In this document: one piece after another, positions 48,297-58,785 of the stretch
Numbering within the stretch: position 1 is the stretch's first letter
How the letters are laid out: each line of letters opens with the position of its first letter
NCBI RefSeq assembly: GCF_900638385.1
Contig: NZ_LR134510.1
Location: forward strand, 186,001 to 250,000
DNA: 64,000 nucleotides
Direction of reading: 5' to 3'
Origin: Actinobacillus delphinicola
GTDB lineage: Bacteria > Pseudomonadota > Gammaproteobacteria > Enterobacterales > Pasteurellaceae
Translations under genes and position numbers: made by a program
The notes under the pieces: generated by a model
What the model saw: the letters and a program-made list of their open reading frames with translations, nothing else
Databases searched by the model: none
Told to the model about the DNA's origin: nothing

Positions 48297-50654
48297 ATGA
48301 GCGATATTATCGCAGAATATAACAAAAATAATGTATGGAATTTCCCTGGCGGTATTCATCCTCCAGAAATGAAAAGCCAGTCCAACCAACAACCATTACA
48401 GCCTGCTCCATTGGCAGAAATGTTTTATTTGCCAATTAATCAACATGCAGGAAAAAACGGTGAACTCTTGGTGCAAGAAGGAGATTATGTCCTTAAAGGA
48501 CAAATGCTCACACTTGGTGACGGCCTACGTGAATTACCTATTCATGCACCGACATCTGGAACGATTACTAAAATCGCACCGTATGTTGTTGCACATCCAT
48601 CTGGCATGCAAGATCTCTGTATTCATATCAAAGCAGATGGTAAAGATGAATGGTGCGAAAAGCATCCCCTTTCAGAACAAGAATATTTAAATATTCCTGC
48701 ACAAGAGCTTGTCCAACGAATTTACCGAGCTGGGATTGCAGGATTAGGAGGTGCAGTATTCCCCACTGCGGCTAAAATTGATTCAGCCCAAGAAAAAGTT
48801 AAGCTCCTAATCATTAATGGTGCAGAATGCGAACCTTATATCACCTGTGATGATCGCTTAATGCGTGATTATGCGAATGAAATCATCACAGGCGCACGCA
48901 TTGCTCGCCATATTCTTAATCCTGAAAAAGTAGTAATCGGTATTGAGGATAACAAACCAGAGGCAATTTCCGCCTTACGCCGTGCATTAGATGGGATCAA
49001 CGATATTGATATCCGTGTTGTCCCAACCAAATATCCATCTGGGGCAGCTAAACAATTAATTTATCTTCTAACAGGACAAGAAGTCCCTAGCGGTAAGCGT
49101 TCATCCAGCATTGGAGTCTTAATGCTAAACGTTGGAACAACTTTTGCGATTAAACGCGCCATTATCGACGATGAACCGCTTATTGAACGAGCTGTAACAG
49201 TAACAGGTAATAATATTCCCCAACCTGCAAACTATTGGGTACGCTTAGGTACACCAATGGAATATTTACTCAAAAGTGTAAATTACCGTGCGCACCCAAA
49301 TTATCCGATATTTGTCGGTGGTCCTCTTATGGGTTTCATCTTACCGGATATTTCAGCCCCTATTACAAAAGTCAGTAACTGTTTAATTGCACCAGATGCA
49401 CTTGAATATGCACCGAGTGAACCCGAACGTGCTTGTATTCGCTGTTCTTCATGTTCAGATGCGTGTCCCGTTTCTTTACTGCCACAACAACTTTATTGGT
49501 TTGCTCGTGAAGAAGATCATGAAAAATCACAACAATACGCATTAAAAGATTGTATTGAATGTGGTGTTTGTGCCTATGTTTGCCCAAGCCATATTCCGCT
49601 TGTGCAATATTTTCGCCAAGAAAAAGCTAAAATTTGGGAAGCAAAAGAAAAAGAACGTAAATCAGAAGATGCTCGTTTACGTTTTGAAGCACGCCAAGCC
49701 CGTATTGAAAAAGAAATGGCAGATCGCAAAGCAAGAACGCAAAAACTTGCTGAAAATCGTCGTGCTGAAGTAGCCAACCAAGATGGTGTTGATCCTGTCG
49801 CAGCAGCACTAGAGCGTTTACGTGCGAAAAAAGAATTGGAAGGTGCAACTATTCAAAAAGTTCGCCGAGCTGAAAATGGTGAAATTGTTCCAGATAATTC
49901 TGAAATCATGGCACAACGCAAAGCTCGCCGACTAGCCAAAATGGCAGAGCAAAATAGCGAGCAAGTTACCCCAACACAAAATTCAGCATTAGATGCGAAA
50001 AAAGCAGCTGTTGCTGCTGCACTTGAACGTGCAAAAGCTAAAAAACTTGCTCAGCAAACCGAATCAGGTTCAGAAAATGCTCCTACTGGAGAAACTACAG
50101 AAATCGATCCGAAAAAAGCCGCCGTCGCTGCAGCAATTGCTCGAGCTAAAGCGAAAAAACTTGCTCAGCAAACCGAATCAGGTTCAGAAAACTCTCCTAC
50201 TGGAGAAAATACAGAAATCGATCCGAAAAAAGCGGCGGTCGCTGCAGCAATTGCTCGAGCTAAAGCGAAAAAACTTGCTCAGCAAACCGAATCAAGTTCA
50301 GAAAACTCTCCTATTGGAGAAACTACAGAAATCGATCCGAAAAAAGCAGCCGTCGCGGCAGCAATTGCTCGAGCTAAAGCGAAAAAACTTGCTCAGCAAA
50401 CCGAATCAGGTTCAGAAAACTCTCCTACTGGAGAAAATACAGAAATTGATCCGAAAAAAGCGGCGGTCGCTGCAGCAATTGCTCGAGCTAAAGCGAAAAA
50501 ACTTGCTCAGCAAACCGAATCAAGTTCAGAAAACTCTCCTATTGGAGAAACTACAGAAATCGATCCGAAAAAAGCAGCGGTCGCTGCAGCAATTGCTCGG
50601 GCTAAAGCCAAGAAATTAGCACAACAAGCTGAAAAGGGAAAAAATAATGTTTAA
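48297..50654 (+). CDS. rnfC: Rnf complex NADH/flavin subunit RnfC with repetitive tail
   Basis: The peripheral subunit that binds NADH and FMN and passes electrons toward RnfB. The first about 370 residues form the NQRA/SLBB-like flavin domain ([25 protein letters not shown]). Two [4Fe-4S] motifs follow ([24 protein letters not shown], about 379-435). After a charged linker, residues about 564-785 are an Ala/Lys-rich region of 38-residue repeats ([20 protein letters not shown]). At 785 residues the core is normal and the length varies with repeat number. The tail overlaps rnfD by 8 bp. Confidence 0.95.
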   Translation: MSDIIAEYNKNNVWNFPGGIHPPEMKSQSNQQPLQPAPLAEMFYLPINQHAGKNGELLVQEGDYVLKGQMLTLGDGLRELPIHAPTSGTITKIAPYVVAHPSGMQDLCIHIKADGKDEWCEKHPLSEQEYLNIPAQELVQRIYRAGIAGLGGAVFPTAAKIDSAQEKVKLLIINGAECEPYITCDDRLMRDYANEIITGARIARHILNPEKVVIGIEDNKPEAISALRRALDGINDIDIRVVPTKYPSGAAKQLIYLLTGQEVPSGKRSSSIGVLMLNVGTTFAIKRAIIDDEPLIERAVTVTGNNIPQPANYWVRLGTPMEYLLKSVNYRAHPNYPIFVGGPLMGFILPDISAPITKVSNCLIAPDALEYAPSEPERACIRCSSCSDACPVSLLPQQLYWFAREEDHEKSQQYALKDCIECGVCAYVCPSHIPLVQYFRQEKAKIWEAKEKERKSEDARLRFEARQARIEKEMADRKARTQKLAENRRAEVANQDGVDPVAAALERLRAKKELEGATIQKVRRAENGEIVPDNSEIMAQRKARRLAKMAEQNSEQVTPTQNSALDAKKAAVAAALERAKAKKLAQQTESGSENAPTGETTEIDPKKAAVAAAIARAKAKKLAQQTESGSENSPTGENTEIDPKKAAVAAAIARAKAKKLAQQTESSSENSPIGETTEIDPKKAAVAAAIARAKAKKLAQQTESGSENSPTGENTEIDPKKAAVAAAIARAKAKKLAQQTESSSENSPIGETTEIDPKKAAVAAAIARAKAKKLAQQAEKGKNNV
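49986..50651 (+). repeat. Tandem 114-bp repeats in rnfC, alternating A-B-A-B
   Basis: Units start at 49986 (diverged), 50100, 50214, 50328, 50442 and 50556 (partial). Each is 114 bp, 38 codons, with [20 protein letters not shown] at its head. The spacer end alternates between [12 protein letters not shown] and [12 protein letters not shown], so the true recent unit is a 228-bp pair. The high DNA identity, with few silent differences, points to recent duplication. Confidence 0.95.
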
Positions 50655-51732
50655 ACTAGCCAGTTCTCCTCATACACACTCTGGTGCACTGACTTCCAGA
50701 ATTATGCTTTGGGTTATGGGGGCGATGTTACCCGCCCTCTTTGCCGAAGTTTATTACTTTGGTGATGGGGTGCTTATTCAGTCTGCCATCGCATTGATTT
50801 GGGCATTTATTCTAGAATTAATCGTTACAAAACTTCGTCATAAACCTACTTTCTTCTATGTTAAAGATTTTAGTGGCTCGTTAACCGCATTAATTTTAGC
50901 CATGGCTATTCCGCCTTATGCACCTTATTGGATTATTCTAATGGGGATTACGATTGCTATTTTATTAGGTAAACAAGTTTATGGTGGCTTAGGTCAGAAT
51001 TTATTTAACCCTGCGATGGTTGGCTATGCTGTTCTTCTCGTATCGTTCCCTGTTCCGATGACAACCTGGATGCCACCTGTTGAACTACTTCAACATACGC
51101 CAAGCTTTATGGATAGTTGGTTATTAATATTTACTGGACATAATAGTGCAGGACTGACTCTTACTCAATTAACAGCTACCATTGATGGTCTCAGCCAAGC
51201 AACACCATTAAATGATCTCCGTACGGCACTTGAAAAAGGCGTAACATCACTTAATGAAATAAAATCATCGCCAATTTTTGCAGATAGTTCTATTTTTGGA
51301 CCATCTGCGTGGACATTGAGTATTGGTTGGACGCAAGTTAACTTATGTTTCCTTGTCGGCGGATTATTCTTACTTTATAAACGCATTATTCATTGGCAAA
51401 TTCCAACGGCCTTACTGGTTACCTTTGCAATTTGTTGTTCTATTAACTGGTGCATTGCCCCACTTGCTCCAAATCCTATTTGGGAACTTCTAAGTGGCGC
51501 AACAATGTTTGGCGCATTCTTCATTGCCACTGATCCAGTAACCGCATCAATTACGCCACGAGGTAAATTAATTTTCGGTGCATTAATCGGTTTCTTACTT
51601 TATATTATCCGTTACTATGGTGGCTATCCAGATGCGATTGCCTTTGCAGTATTGCTCGCAAATATCTGTGTGCCTCTAATTGATCAATATACACGCCCAC
51701 ATGTATCAGGTCATCGAGTAAAAGGAATGTAA
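50647..51732 (+). CDS. rnfD: Rnf complex membrane subunit RnfD
   Basis: A polytopic flavoprotein subunit of the Rnf pump. The 361-residue protein has about nine membrane segments. The covalent FMN threonine is expected at T186 in SQATPL, one residue from the known T187 of V. cholerae. The [17 protein letters not shown] segment is typical of the NqrB/RnfD family. It starts inside the end of rnfC, and rnfG follows after 2 bp. Confidence 0.95.
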   Translation: MFKLASSPHTHSGALTSRIMLWVMGAMLPALFAEVYYFGDGVLIQSAIALIWAFILELIVTKLRHKPTFFYVKDFSGSLTALILAMAIPPYAPYWIILMGITIAILLGKQVYGGLGQNLFNPAMVGYAVLLVSFPVPMTTWMPPVELLQHTPSFMDSWLLIFTGHNSAGLTLTQLTATIDGLSQATPLNDLRTALEKGVTSLNEIKSSPIFADSSIFGPSAWTLSIGWTQVNLCFLVGGLFLLYKRIIHWQIPTALLVTFAICCSINWCIAPLAPNPIWELLSGATMFGAFFIATDPVTASITPRGKLIFGALIGFLLYIIRYYGGYPDAIAFAVLLANICVPLIDQYTRPHVSGHRVKGM

Positions 51733-51734
51733 TT

Positions 51735-52379
51735 ATGAAAAATATTTTTAAAGTAACACGTAAAAATGCCATTTTACTTTCAGCAGTCGCTTTTATATGT
51801 ACAGCACTTTCTGCGGGAAGTTATTTCCTGACTCGATCACAAATTGCCGATGAAATTGCCAATCAAAAACGGGATTTGCTCGCTCAGGTTGTACCAACCG
51901 ATATGTACAATAATGACCTTCTGGCAACCTGTGGCAAACCAAATGGTGTCTTTGCACATGATAAAAATCTCAAACAAATGTGCATTGCCAAAGAAAATGA
52001 TAAAACCGTTGCCTATGTTTTCGAAACAATTGCACCTAATGGCTACTCAGGACCAATTCATTTGATCGTAGGCTTAACGCCTGCAGGCGAAGTACTTGGT
52101 GTGCGAGTAACAGAAGAAAATGAAACACCTGGATTGGGAGATAAAATTGAATTAAAACATTCTAATTGGATTCTCTCTTTTGCCCATAAATTTATTGAGC
52201 CTAACAATCCTCAAAATATGAAAGAATGGGCAGTAAAAAAAGATGGTGGAGAATTTGACCAATTTACAGGGGCAACAATCACTCCACGTGCAGTCGTTAA
52301 TCAAGTTAAATTATCAAGTGTTTCTGTTTTATCCATTCTAAAAGACATGAAAGAAGCACAAAACACAAATAAGGAATAA
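51735..52379 (+). CDS. rnfG: Rnf complex FMN-binding subunit RnfG
   Basis: A periplasm-facing flavoprotein subunit. The 214-residue protein has one N-terminal membrane helix (about 12-32) and an FMN-binding domain with the covalent threonine T181 in FTGAT, part of the S/TGAT motif. ENETPGLGDKIEL is typical. It lies between rnfD and rnfE with gaps of 2-3 bp. Confidence 0.95.
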   Translation: MKNIFKVTRKNAILLSAVAFICTALSAGSYFLTRSQIADEIANQKRDLLAQVVPTDMYNNDLLATCGKPNGVFAHDKNLKQMCIAKENDKTVAYVFETIAPNGYSGPIHLIVGLTPAGEVLGVRVTEENETPGLGDKIELKHSNWILSFAHKFIEPNNPQNMKEWAVKKDGGEFDQFTGATITPRAVVNQVKLSSVSVLSILKDMKEAQNTNKE

Positions 52380-52382
52380 TGC

Positions 52383-53099
52383 ATGCAAGAATCTCCTATT
52401 GATTCTAATAAAGCCTTGGATGATGAGGCTAAAAACGTTAGCCAAGCTCGTAAAAAACAAGATAGCATGTGGCGTAATATTTTTATTCAAGGTGTTTGGA
52501 AAAACAATACTTCATTGGTCCAACTTCTTGGTCTTTGCCCACTATTAGCTGTATCTAACTCCATCACAAATGGTTTAGGTTTAGGACTTGCGACCACCGT
52601 TGTTTTAATGTGTACCAATGGAATCATTTCAGTTTTCCGTCATCATATTCCACAAGAAATTCGTATTCCGATTTATGTGATGATTATTGCAACCACAGTA
52701 ACTGCGGTCCAATTATTTATGAATGCCTATACCTATACGCTTTATCAAGCACTTGGGATTTTTATTCCCTTGATCGTAACAAACTGTATCGTTATTGGAC
52801 GTGCTGAAGCGTTTGCCTCTAAAAATGGAATTTTACATTCTATTTTCGATGGCTTTTCCATGGGATTAGGCATGACATTTGCTCTTTTCCTTTTAGGTGC
52901 ATTACGTGAACTCTTAGGTACAGGTAAATTGTTTATGGGGATTGAAAATCTATTCGGACAATGGGCAACATGCTTACATATGGATGTCCTTCATTTACAT
53001 AATAGTTTTCTTCTTGCAATTTTACCTCCAGGTGCATTTTTAGGCTTAGCTTTATTATTAGCACTTAAAAATATTATCGATCGCAAGATACAGAAATAA
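52383..53099 (+). CDS. rnfE: Rnf complex membrane subunit RnfE
   Basis: The membrane subunit homologous to RnfA. The 238-residue protein has a longer charged N terminus (about 1-35) before six membrane segments. Cysteines in [12 protein letters not shown] and [12 protein letters not shown] match the RnfA/E iron-sulfur site. It ends the rnfABCDGE operon, with nth 8 bp downstream, as in Enterobacteria and Haemophilus. Confidence 0.95.
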   Translation: MQESPIDSNKALDDEAKNVSQARKKQDSMWRNIFIQGVWKNNTSLVQLLGLCPLLAVSNSITNGLGLGLATTVVLMCTNGIISVFRHHIPQEIRIPIYVMIIATTVTAVQLFMNAYTYTLYQALGIFIPLIVTNCIVIGRAEAFASKNGILHSIFDGFSMGLGMTFALFLLGALRELLGTGKLFMGIENLFGQWATCLHMDVLHLHNSFLLAILPPGAFLGLALLLALKNIIDRKIQK

Positions 53100-53107
53100 G
53101 GAATTTT

Positions 53108-53743
53108 ATGAACCAACATAAACGTATTGAAATTCTAAAACGTTTGCAAGCGGCAATTCCTGAACCAACAACCGAACTCCAATATGCTTCGGTATTTGAG
53201 TTACTAATTGCTGTGATTTTATCGGCTCAAGCAACAGATAAGGGTGTGAATAAAGCAACGGCTAAATTATTTCCGATTGCAAATACTCCCCAAGCTATTT
53301 ACGATCTTGGTGTCGATGGTTTGAAAGAATATATCAAAACGATTGGTTTATATAACAGTAAGGCAGAAAACATCATTAAAACTTGCCGTATGTTATTAGA
53401 CAAACATAACGGCGAGGTCCCTGAAGATCGTGCAGCACTTGAAGCTTTACCAGGTGTTGGACGTAAAACAGCTAATGTAGTCCTCAATACTGCATTCGGT
53501 CACCCAACCATTGCTGTAGATACGCATATTTTCCGTGTTTGCAATCGTACAAAATTTGCAGAAGGCAAAAACGTCTTAGAAGTAGAAAAAAAACTGAATA
53601 AAGTTGTTCCTGATGAGTTTAAAATTGACGTGCATCATTTACTCATTCTTCATGGTCGTTATACCTGTATCGCACGTAAACCACGTTGTGGTTCTTGCGT
53701 CATTTCTGATCTTTGTGAATTTCCAGATAAAAACATTGATTAA
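53108..53743 (+). CDS. nth: Endonuclease III (Nth)
   Basis: A bifunctional DNA glycosylase/AP lyase for oxidised pyrimidines. The 211 residues match E. coli numbering: catalytic K120 after the helix-hairpin-helix LPGVGRKTANVV, D138 in VDTHIFRV, and the [4Fe-4S] cysteines C187, C194, C197 and C203. It is cotranscribed with rnf by position, an old association of unknown meaning. A hairpin (ACGCCTTA/TAAGGCGT, 53751-53787) lies downstream. Confidence 0.97.
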   Translation: MNQHKRIEILKRLQAAIPEPTTELQYASVFELLIAVILSAQATDKGVNKATAKLFPIANTPQAIYDLGVDGLKEYIKTIGLYNSKAENIIKTCRMLLDKHNGEVPEDRAALEALPGVGRKTANVVLNTAFGHPTIAVDTHIFRVCNRTKFAEGKNVLEVEKKLNKVVPDEFKIDVHHLLILHGRYTCIARKPRCGSCVISDLCEFPDKNID

Positions 53744-53750
53744 TCTCTAT

Positions 53751-53787
53751 ACGCCTTACTTTTCAAACACTATGAAATTTAAGGCGT
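53751..53787 (+). terminator. Weak terminator after nth
   Basis: An 8-bp stem with a 21-base loop, then TTCTTTTATTTT. The large loop makes it less certain than the others. Confidence 0.5.
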
Positions 53788-53799
53788 TTCTTTTATTTT

Positions 53800-53859
53800 C
53801 TGATAAAAAATCATAAATATGAACGATTATCAGTTGCAAGTTTTAGATTTTCTGATAAT
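53800..53859. repeat. Three CTGATAA elements upstream of dsbD
   Basis: CTGATAA occurs at 53800 and 53852 and as its complement TTATCAG at 53827. The second and third form an 8-bp perfect inverted repeat (ATTATCAG/CTGATAAT). This sits 45-100 bp before the dsbD start and may be an operator or a hairpin. Confidence 0.4.
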
Positions 53860-53903
53860 TTTGTAAAACTTTTTTGGGTCTATTATTAGGAACTTTAACC
53901 GCT

Positions 53904-55625
53904 ATGAAACGTATTCGTTATTTGCTATTAAGTCTTTTTCTCCTCGCATTTTCTATCATAAGTCACGCCAGCTTTTTCAGCGAAAAATCTAATTTTTTGC
54001 CTGTAAATGAAGCCTTTCAACCTACTTTTATTCAAGAAGGATCAAAAATCACATTACACTGGAAAATTGCACCAGGTTATTGGCTGTATCGTCATAGCAT
54101 TAACGTGAAAATAAATAATAAGGTACTTCCTGATCTTGAGATTCCCGCAGGGATGACTCACCATGATGAATATCTTGGGGATACCAAAATTTTTGAAAAT
54201 AGTTTAAATATTACGCTTCCAACGCAACATTTATCTGATGAATCAATATTATCTGTCAGTTATCAAGGGTGTACTACAGGGCTTTGTTATCCTCCAGAAA
54301 CTAAAGATTTTACACTGAGCGCAACAGGAACGACACCTAGCAATGTTTCTGCCGAGCCTCACAATTTAAGTTCTGCTACGGCTATTGCGCATGAATTATT
54401 TGAAAGCAAATATGCTGTTTTCTGGTTTTTTATCTTAGGATTAGGGCTAGCTTTTACTCCATGCGTTCTACCAATGCTTCCGCTTTTATCAGCGCTAGTA
54501 ATTGGCTCACAACAACGTCCGAGTACATGGCGTGCTTTTGCATTAAGTTTTACCTATGTTCAAGGCATGGCACTAACTTACACCATTTTAGGATTAATCG
54601 TTGCCGCGGTGGGTTTACCATTCCAAATTGCTTTACAAAGCCCAGCAGTATTAATCACACTCTCCGTTATTTTTGTACTGCTTGCACTATCTATGTTTGG
54701 ACTGTTTACCCTTCAACTTCCATTAAGCTGGCAGAATAAATTAATGCAAATTAGCCAAAAACAACATGGTGGTGCATTTGGTGGCGTATTCGTGATGGGA
54801 ATGGTTGCAGGATTGGTAGCATCTCCTTGTACCTCTGCCCCACTTTCTGGTGCATTGCTTTATGTTGCTCAGAGTGGCAATTTAGGTATCGGCGCACTCA
54901 CACTTTATCTCCTTGCTCTTGGCATGGGCTGCCCTTTAATTCTCATTACTTTATTTGGTAATAAAATCTTACCGAAATCTGGGGCGTGGTTGAATATTGT
55001 CAAAGCAAGTTTTGGATTCGTGATGTTAGCATTGCCGATATTCTTACTTTCCCGTTTGATTGATGATGCATGGTCTATGCGTTTATGGGCATTACTTGGT
55101 ACAACATTCTTCCTATATCTGGCACTAGAAATGAAACAGATTGTACTACGCATTATCGCATTCACTTTGGCATTTATCTGCGTGCAACCTCTACAAAATT
55201 GGGTTTGGCATACCAATACTGAACAACAAGTTGCTTATCAAATGAATTCATCTACTGAATTATCATGGGTTAAAGCAAACACATTAAGCGATATCCAGCA
55301 ACTTCTTAAAAATAACCCTCAAAAATTAGCGATGATCGATTTTCATGCGGATTGGTGTGTGGCTTGTAAAGAACTTGATGAAAAAACCTTTTCACAACCT
55401 CAAGTTCAAGATCGCTTAAAACAATTATTATTAATCAAAGTAGATATGACTAATAATACCCCTGAAAATAAAGCAATTTTAGAACATTTTCATATTCTTG
55501 GCTTACCGGCTGTGTTATTCTTTGATCATAATGCCCAAGAAATAAAAAATCTTCGTTTATCAGGTTTTGTAAATGCAAAGGATTTCATGACATTATTAAA
55601 TGAGGCAGAAAAGCAAAATAAATGA
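53904..55625 (+). CDS. dsbD: Thiol:disulfide interchange protein DsbD
   Basis: Moves electrons from cytosolic thioredoxin across the inner membrane to DsbC/DsbG and cytochrome c maturation proteins. From the chosen ATG it has 573 residues. It has a signal peptide (about 1-22), an N-terminal domain with C123/C128, an eight-segment membrane domain with C187 and C309, and a C-terminal thioredoxin domain with C485/C488 in WCVAC. The ATG at 53904 gives a proper signal sequence, while an earlier TTG does not. A short stretch near 54969 resembles the intergenic repeat core. Confidence 0.94.
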   Translation: MKRIRYLLLSLFLLAFSIISHASFFSEKSNFLPVNEAFQPTFIQEGSKITLHWKIAPGYWLYRHSINVKINNKVLPDLEIPAGMTHHDEYLGDTKIFENSLNITLPTQHLSDESILSVSYQGCTTGLCYPPETKDFTLSATGTTPSNVSAEPHNLSSATAIAHELFESKYAVFWFFILGLGLAFTPCVLPMLPLLSALVIGSQQRPSTWRAFALSFTYVQGMALTYTILGLIVAAVGLPFQIALQSPAVLITLSVIFVLLALSMFGLFTLQLPLSWQNKLMQISQKQHGGAFGGVFVMGMVAGLVASPCTSAPLSGALLYVAQSGNLGIGALTLYLLALGMGCPLILITLFGNKILPKSGAWLNIVKASFGFVMLALPIFLLSRLIDDAWSMRLWALLGTTFFLYLALEMKQIVLRIIAFTLAFICVQPLQNWVWHTNTEQQVAYQMNSSTELSWVKANTLSDIQQLLKNNPQKLAMIDFHADWCVACKELDEKTFSQPQVQDRLKQLLLIKVDMTNNTPENKAILEHFHILGLPAVLFFDHNAQEIKNLRLSGFVNAKDFMTLLNEAEKQNK

Positions 55626-55667
55626 TTTTGCTTGCATTATTGGTAATAAAAATAAAAAGGATTAATT

Positions 55668-56201
55668 ATGATCGAAAAATTTATTGAGAATGTTCTTTTC
55701 GCAGCCCGATGGATATTAGCACCACTCTATTTAGCTATGTCCTTTGTTTTACTTGGGCTGGCCTATGTTTTTCTCCATGAATTATGGGTAATGATTTCCC
55801 ATATTACGGTGATTTCAGAAACTAATTTTATTCTACTTTGTTTAACGATGATCGATATGCTACTAATTGGTGGATTAATCGTTATGGTTATGTTTTCAGG
55901 CTATGAGAACTTTGTTTCTAAAATTGACAAAGCAGGCGATACATCGCATATCAAGTGGTTATCCCATTTAGATTCTGGAACACTCAAATTGAAAGTTTCA
56001 GCTTCTATTGTAGCAATTTCGGCAATTTTCCTACTAAAAAAATATATGGTAATCGACACCACGCTTGCTAATTTGCCACCGCATGCGACCTTACTGCAAA
56101 ATCCTTTATTCTGGCAAACGCTGATCCATTTAGTGTTTGTTGTTTCAGCAGTTTTATTAGCATTAGTAGATAAAATTGCCTTTGATAAAAAACGTAAGTA
56201 A
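55668..56201 (+). CDS. UPF0114 family membrane protein (YqhA-like)
   Basis: A 177-residue inner-membrane protein with four predicted membrane segments and the family pattern ENVLFAARWILAPLYL (about 7-22), SGYENFVSKID, WLSHLDSGTLKLKV. The function of the family is not known. AAAAGG precedes the ATG. It follows dsbD by 42 bp and ends at a strong terminator, so it may be cotranscribed with dsbD. Confidence 0.88.
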   Translation: MIEKFIENVLFAARWILAPLYLAMSFVLLGLAYVFLHELWVMISHITVISETNFILLCLTMIDMLLIGGLIVMVMFSGYENFVSKIDKAGDTSHIKWLSHLDSGTLKLKVSASIVAISAIFLLKKYMVIDTTLANLPPHATLLQNPLFWQTLIHLVFVVSAVLLALVDKIAFDKKRK

Positions 56202-56213
56202 TTAATGAATAAC

Positions 56214-56243
56214 AAAAAACCCAAGCTAATGCTTGGGTTTTTT
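56214..56243. terminator. Bidirectional terminator between UPF0114 gene and prs
   Basis: A 13-bp stem (AAAAAACCCAAGC and complement) with loop TAAT and six T or A residues at the ends. It lies between convergent genes. Confidence 0.92.
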
Positions 56244-56260
56244 ATAGAATCTTTTAAAGA

Positions 56261-57211
56261 TTATTCTTTAAACATTGCAGAAATAGATTCTTCATTGCTG
56301 ATACGACGAATTGCTTCTGCGAGCATTGCTGAAAGTGTTAACACACGCACTTTGCCTAATGCTTTAATTTCTGGGCGAAGTGGAATGGTATCAGTTACCA
56401 CGATTTCATCCAACGCATCGCTTGCAAGATTTTCAACCGCAGAACCAGAGAATACTGCATGAGTTGCGTAAGCAAATACACGTTTTGCACCACGCTCTTT
56501 TAATGCTTCTGCTGCTTTGCATAATGTGCCCCCAGTGTCGATCATATCGTCAACGAGGATACAATCACGATCTTTTACATCACCAATAATGTGCATCACT
56601 TGTGCAACATTCGCTTTTGGACGACGTTTATCGATAATTGCCATATCTGTATCATTTAGTAATTTAGCCACTGCTCGTGCACGAACAACACCACCGATAT
56701 CAGGAGAAACCACGATTGGATTTTCTAAATCGGTTTTTTTCAAAATATCGTGAATTAATACTGGTGAACCAAATACGTTATCTACAGGAACATCAAAGAA
56801 ACCTTGAATTTGTTCAGCATGTAAATCGCAAGTTAAAACACGATCTACACCCACGTTTGATAAGAAATCTGCCACCACTTTTGCAGTAATTGGCACACGT
56901 GCGCTACGTACACGACGATCTTGACGTGCATAACCAAAATATGGAATTACTGCTGTGATACGACCAGCTGAAGCACGACGAAGTGCATCAATCATAACAA
57001 TTAGTTCCATCAAATTGTCATTTGTCGGTGCACAAGTAGATTGAATAATAAAGACATCACAACCACGGACATTTTCATTAATTTGCACCTGAACTTCTCC
57101 ATCACTGAAACGACCTACTGTCGCATCACTAAGAGAAAGATAAAGTCGTTTGGCGATTTGTTGAGCAAGCTCTGGTGTAGCATTACCCGCGAAAATTTTA
57201 ATGTCTGGCAT
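56261..57211 (-). CDS. prs: Ribose-phosphate pyrophosphokinase
   Basis: Makes PRPP from ribose 5-phosphate and ATP for nucleotide, His, Trp and NAD synthesis. The 316-residue enzyme has the flexible loop [17 protein letters not shown] (about 96-112), the [11 protein letters not shown] segment, and the PRPP loop [11 protein letters not shown] (about 221-231). It follows ispE by 36 bp, the same ispE-prs order as in E. coli. Confidence 0.97.
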   Translation of the reverse strand: MPDIKIFAGNATPELAQQIAKRLYLSLSDATVGRFSDGEVQVQINENVRGCDVFIIQSTCAPTNDNLMELIVMIDALRRASAGRITAVIPYFGYARQDRRVRSARVPITAKVVADFLSNVGVDRVLTCDLHAEQIQGFFDVPVDNVFGSPVLIHDILKKTDLENPIVVSPDIGGVVRARAVAKLLNDTDMAIIDKRRPKANVAQVMHIIGDVKDRDCILVDDMIDTGGTLCKAAEALKERGAKRVFAYATHAVFSGSAVENLASDALDEIVVTDTIPLRPEIKALGKVRVLTLSAMLAEAIRRISNEESISAMFKE

Positions 57212-57247
57212 CGTTTATTTTTAACCTCGAGAGTTCTAAATGAAAAA

Positions 57248-58117
57248 TTACAATAAATTGCGTTGTTTATGTAGCTGATCAACAAACTCGTGTAGGGGTG
57301 AAATATTCCTTCCCCTTGCAACAAAACCCGATACAGCTTGTGGTTTTTTAGCAAAAACAGACTGTGCGGATTGTTCGTCATCAAACTCAGCAAACACGCA
57401 AGCGCCTGTTCCAGTTAATCTAGCTGGTGCATATTGTAGCAACCACATAAGCGTTTCTTCAACCTCTGGATAGTGGTTTTTTACAACTTTTTCACAATCG
57501 TTGTGATGGGGAGAATTTAAACAAATTTCCATACCTCTTTTAGGAGTATTTCTTGTTAAAAATGGATTATTAAATACCGTCGCTGTACAAACAGATATAT
57601 TAGGTTTTAAAACCACGTACCATTTTTCAGCAGGTTCACAAAATTGGAACTTTTCTCCCACTCCTTCAGCAAAGGCAGATTTCCCATAGACAAAAACTGG
57701 CACATCAGCCCCGAGTTGCAATCCAAGGCGTGCTAATTCATCTAGTGATAAATTTGTTTTCCAAAGTAGATTAAGGGCAACAAGTGCAGTTGCAGCATCA
57801 GATGAACCGCCACCAACACCACCGCCCATTGGTAAGCGTTTGACTAAATCAAGATTAGCCCCCTGCGTACAGCCTGTTTTATCTTGTAAAAGTTTTGCCG
57901 CACGATAAATCAGGTTACGCTCCATCGGTACATCGTCTAATTCAGGGGTGACAATAATTTTATTGTCTTCTCGCAAAGAGATCGTTAAATCATCTCCAAA
58001 ATCAACGAATTGAAATAATGTTTGCAATTCATGATAACCATCTTCACGGCGACCATTAATGTATAAAAATAAATTTAATTTTGCTGGGCAAGGAAAAGTA
58101 ATTGGTGTCGTCATCAT
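57248..58117 (-). CDS. ispE: 4-diphosphocytidyl-2-C-methylerythritol kinase (IspE)
   Basis: The fourth MEP-pathway enzyme, a GHMP kinase phosphorylating CDP-ME. The 289-residue protein has the N-terminal [21 protein letters not shown] and the ATP loop [17 protein letters not shown] (about 92-108). The start is one of two adjacent ATG codons. It is 2 bp from lolB, as in E. coli. Confidence 0.96.
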   Translation of the reverse strand: MMTTPITFPCPAKLNLFLYINGRREDGYHELQTLFQFVDFGDDLTISLREDNKIIVTPELDDVPMERNLIYRAAKLLQDKTGCTQGANLDLVKRLPMGGGVGGGSSDAATALVALNLLWKTNLSLDELARLGLQLGADVPVFVYGKSAFAEGVGEKFQFCEPAEKWYVVLKPNISVCTATVFNNPFLTRNTPKRGMEICLNSPHHNDCEKVVKNHYPEVEETLMWLLQYAPARLTGTGACVFAEFDDEQSAQSVFAKKPQAVSGFVARGRNISPLHEFVDQLHKQRNLL

Positions 58118-58119
58118 TT

Positions 58120-58767
58120 TTATTTATTTTCCCATTGCCATTGTTTAATACGGATTTTCAAACGCGTTGTCCCATTAGTTAATAAAATATCTTCTGGCAT
58201 CGGCACAGCGATATCTTGATGATACGTTAAATAATCTACTTTCCATGCACCATTTAGTGTTGGATAAGTAAATTGTTTTAAAAGGTGATTTTCACCCACT
58301 TTATAAGAGGTATGTTGTGGCGGAATCCCTTTTAACCATTGTGCAAGTTGCGCAAGTGATATTGGCGCCCCCATCAGACGGTAAAGTAAATTTTCTGCTT
58401 CTTGATGTGTATGTTTCACACCTTTATCATCGATAATCACCAATCCTTCTTTTGTCATCATCACATCAATAGATGCCATATTTAAAAAGGCAGATAAATG
58501 TAATTGCGAATCTAATGGATTTTGATAATGCCATTGGAAAGCACTTGAGTAGCGATTCTTAGGCGTTAAAATACCAATTTGCCCACTGGCTTGGTAAGCA
58601 CCCATTTTCTCAATTTGATGCAAATGGCTTTGCCAGTCTTTATCATGATGAGAAAGATTAATGCCATTATCTGCTGGTGCAGTAAAATTCATACTACAAC
58701 TGCAGAGGAGGAAACTTAATCCCACTGCTCCGCCTAGATTTACGAGAGTTCGTGATAATTTCTTCAT
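58120..58767 (-). CDS. lolB: Outer-membrane lipoprotein receptor LolB
   Basis: Receives lipoproteins from LolA and inserts them in the outer membrane. The 215-residue precursor has a lipoprotein signal ending LLCS before C24 (a second Cys at 22 precedes it). The mature part is a half-barrel with family motifs [20 protein letters not shown] and [21 protein letters not shown]. It is cotranscribed with ispE and prs. Confidence 0.93.
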   Translation of the reverse strand: MKKLSRTLVNLGGAVGLSFLLCSCSMNFTAPADNGINLSHHDKDWQSHLHQIEKMGAYQASGQIGILTPKNRYSSAFQWHYQNPLDSQLHLSAFLNMASIDVMMTKEGLVIIDDKGVKHTHQEAENLLYRLMGAPISLAQLAQWLKGIPPQHTSYKVGENHLLKQFTYPTLNGAWKVDYLTYHQDIAVPMPEDILLTNGTTRLKIRIKQWQWENK

Positions 58768-58785
58768 ATTTTATCCTTCAAATAA

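Noticed and set aside
47994-48392. 132-codon antisense frame over rnfB/rnfC
   Set aside because: It is a shadow of two clear genes, with no ribosome site or recognisable domain.
49993-50619. Long frame-shifted open frame of about 208 codons inside rnfC
   Set aside because: It arises because the 114-bp repeat is a multiple of three and lacks stops in another frame. It has Leu/Lys repeats with no homology and no ribosome site.
49986-50651. Possible CRISPR array
   Set aside because: The repeats are 114 bp, contiguous, in frame and without unique spacers. They are protein-coding.
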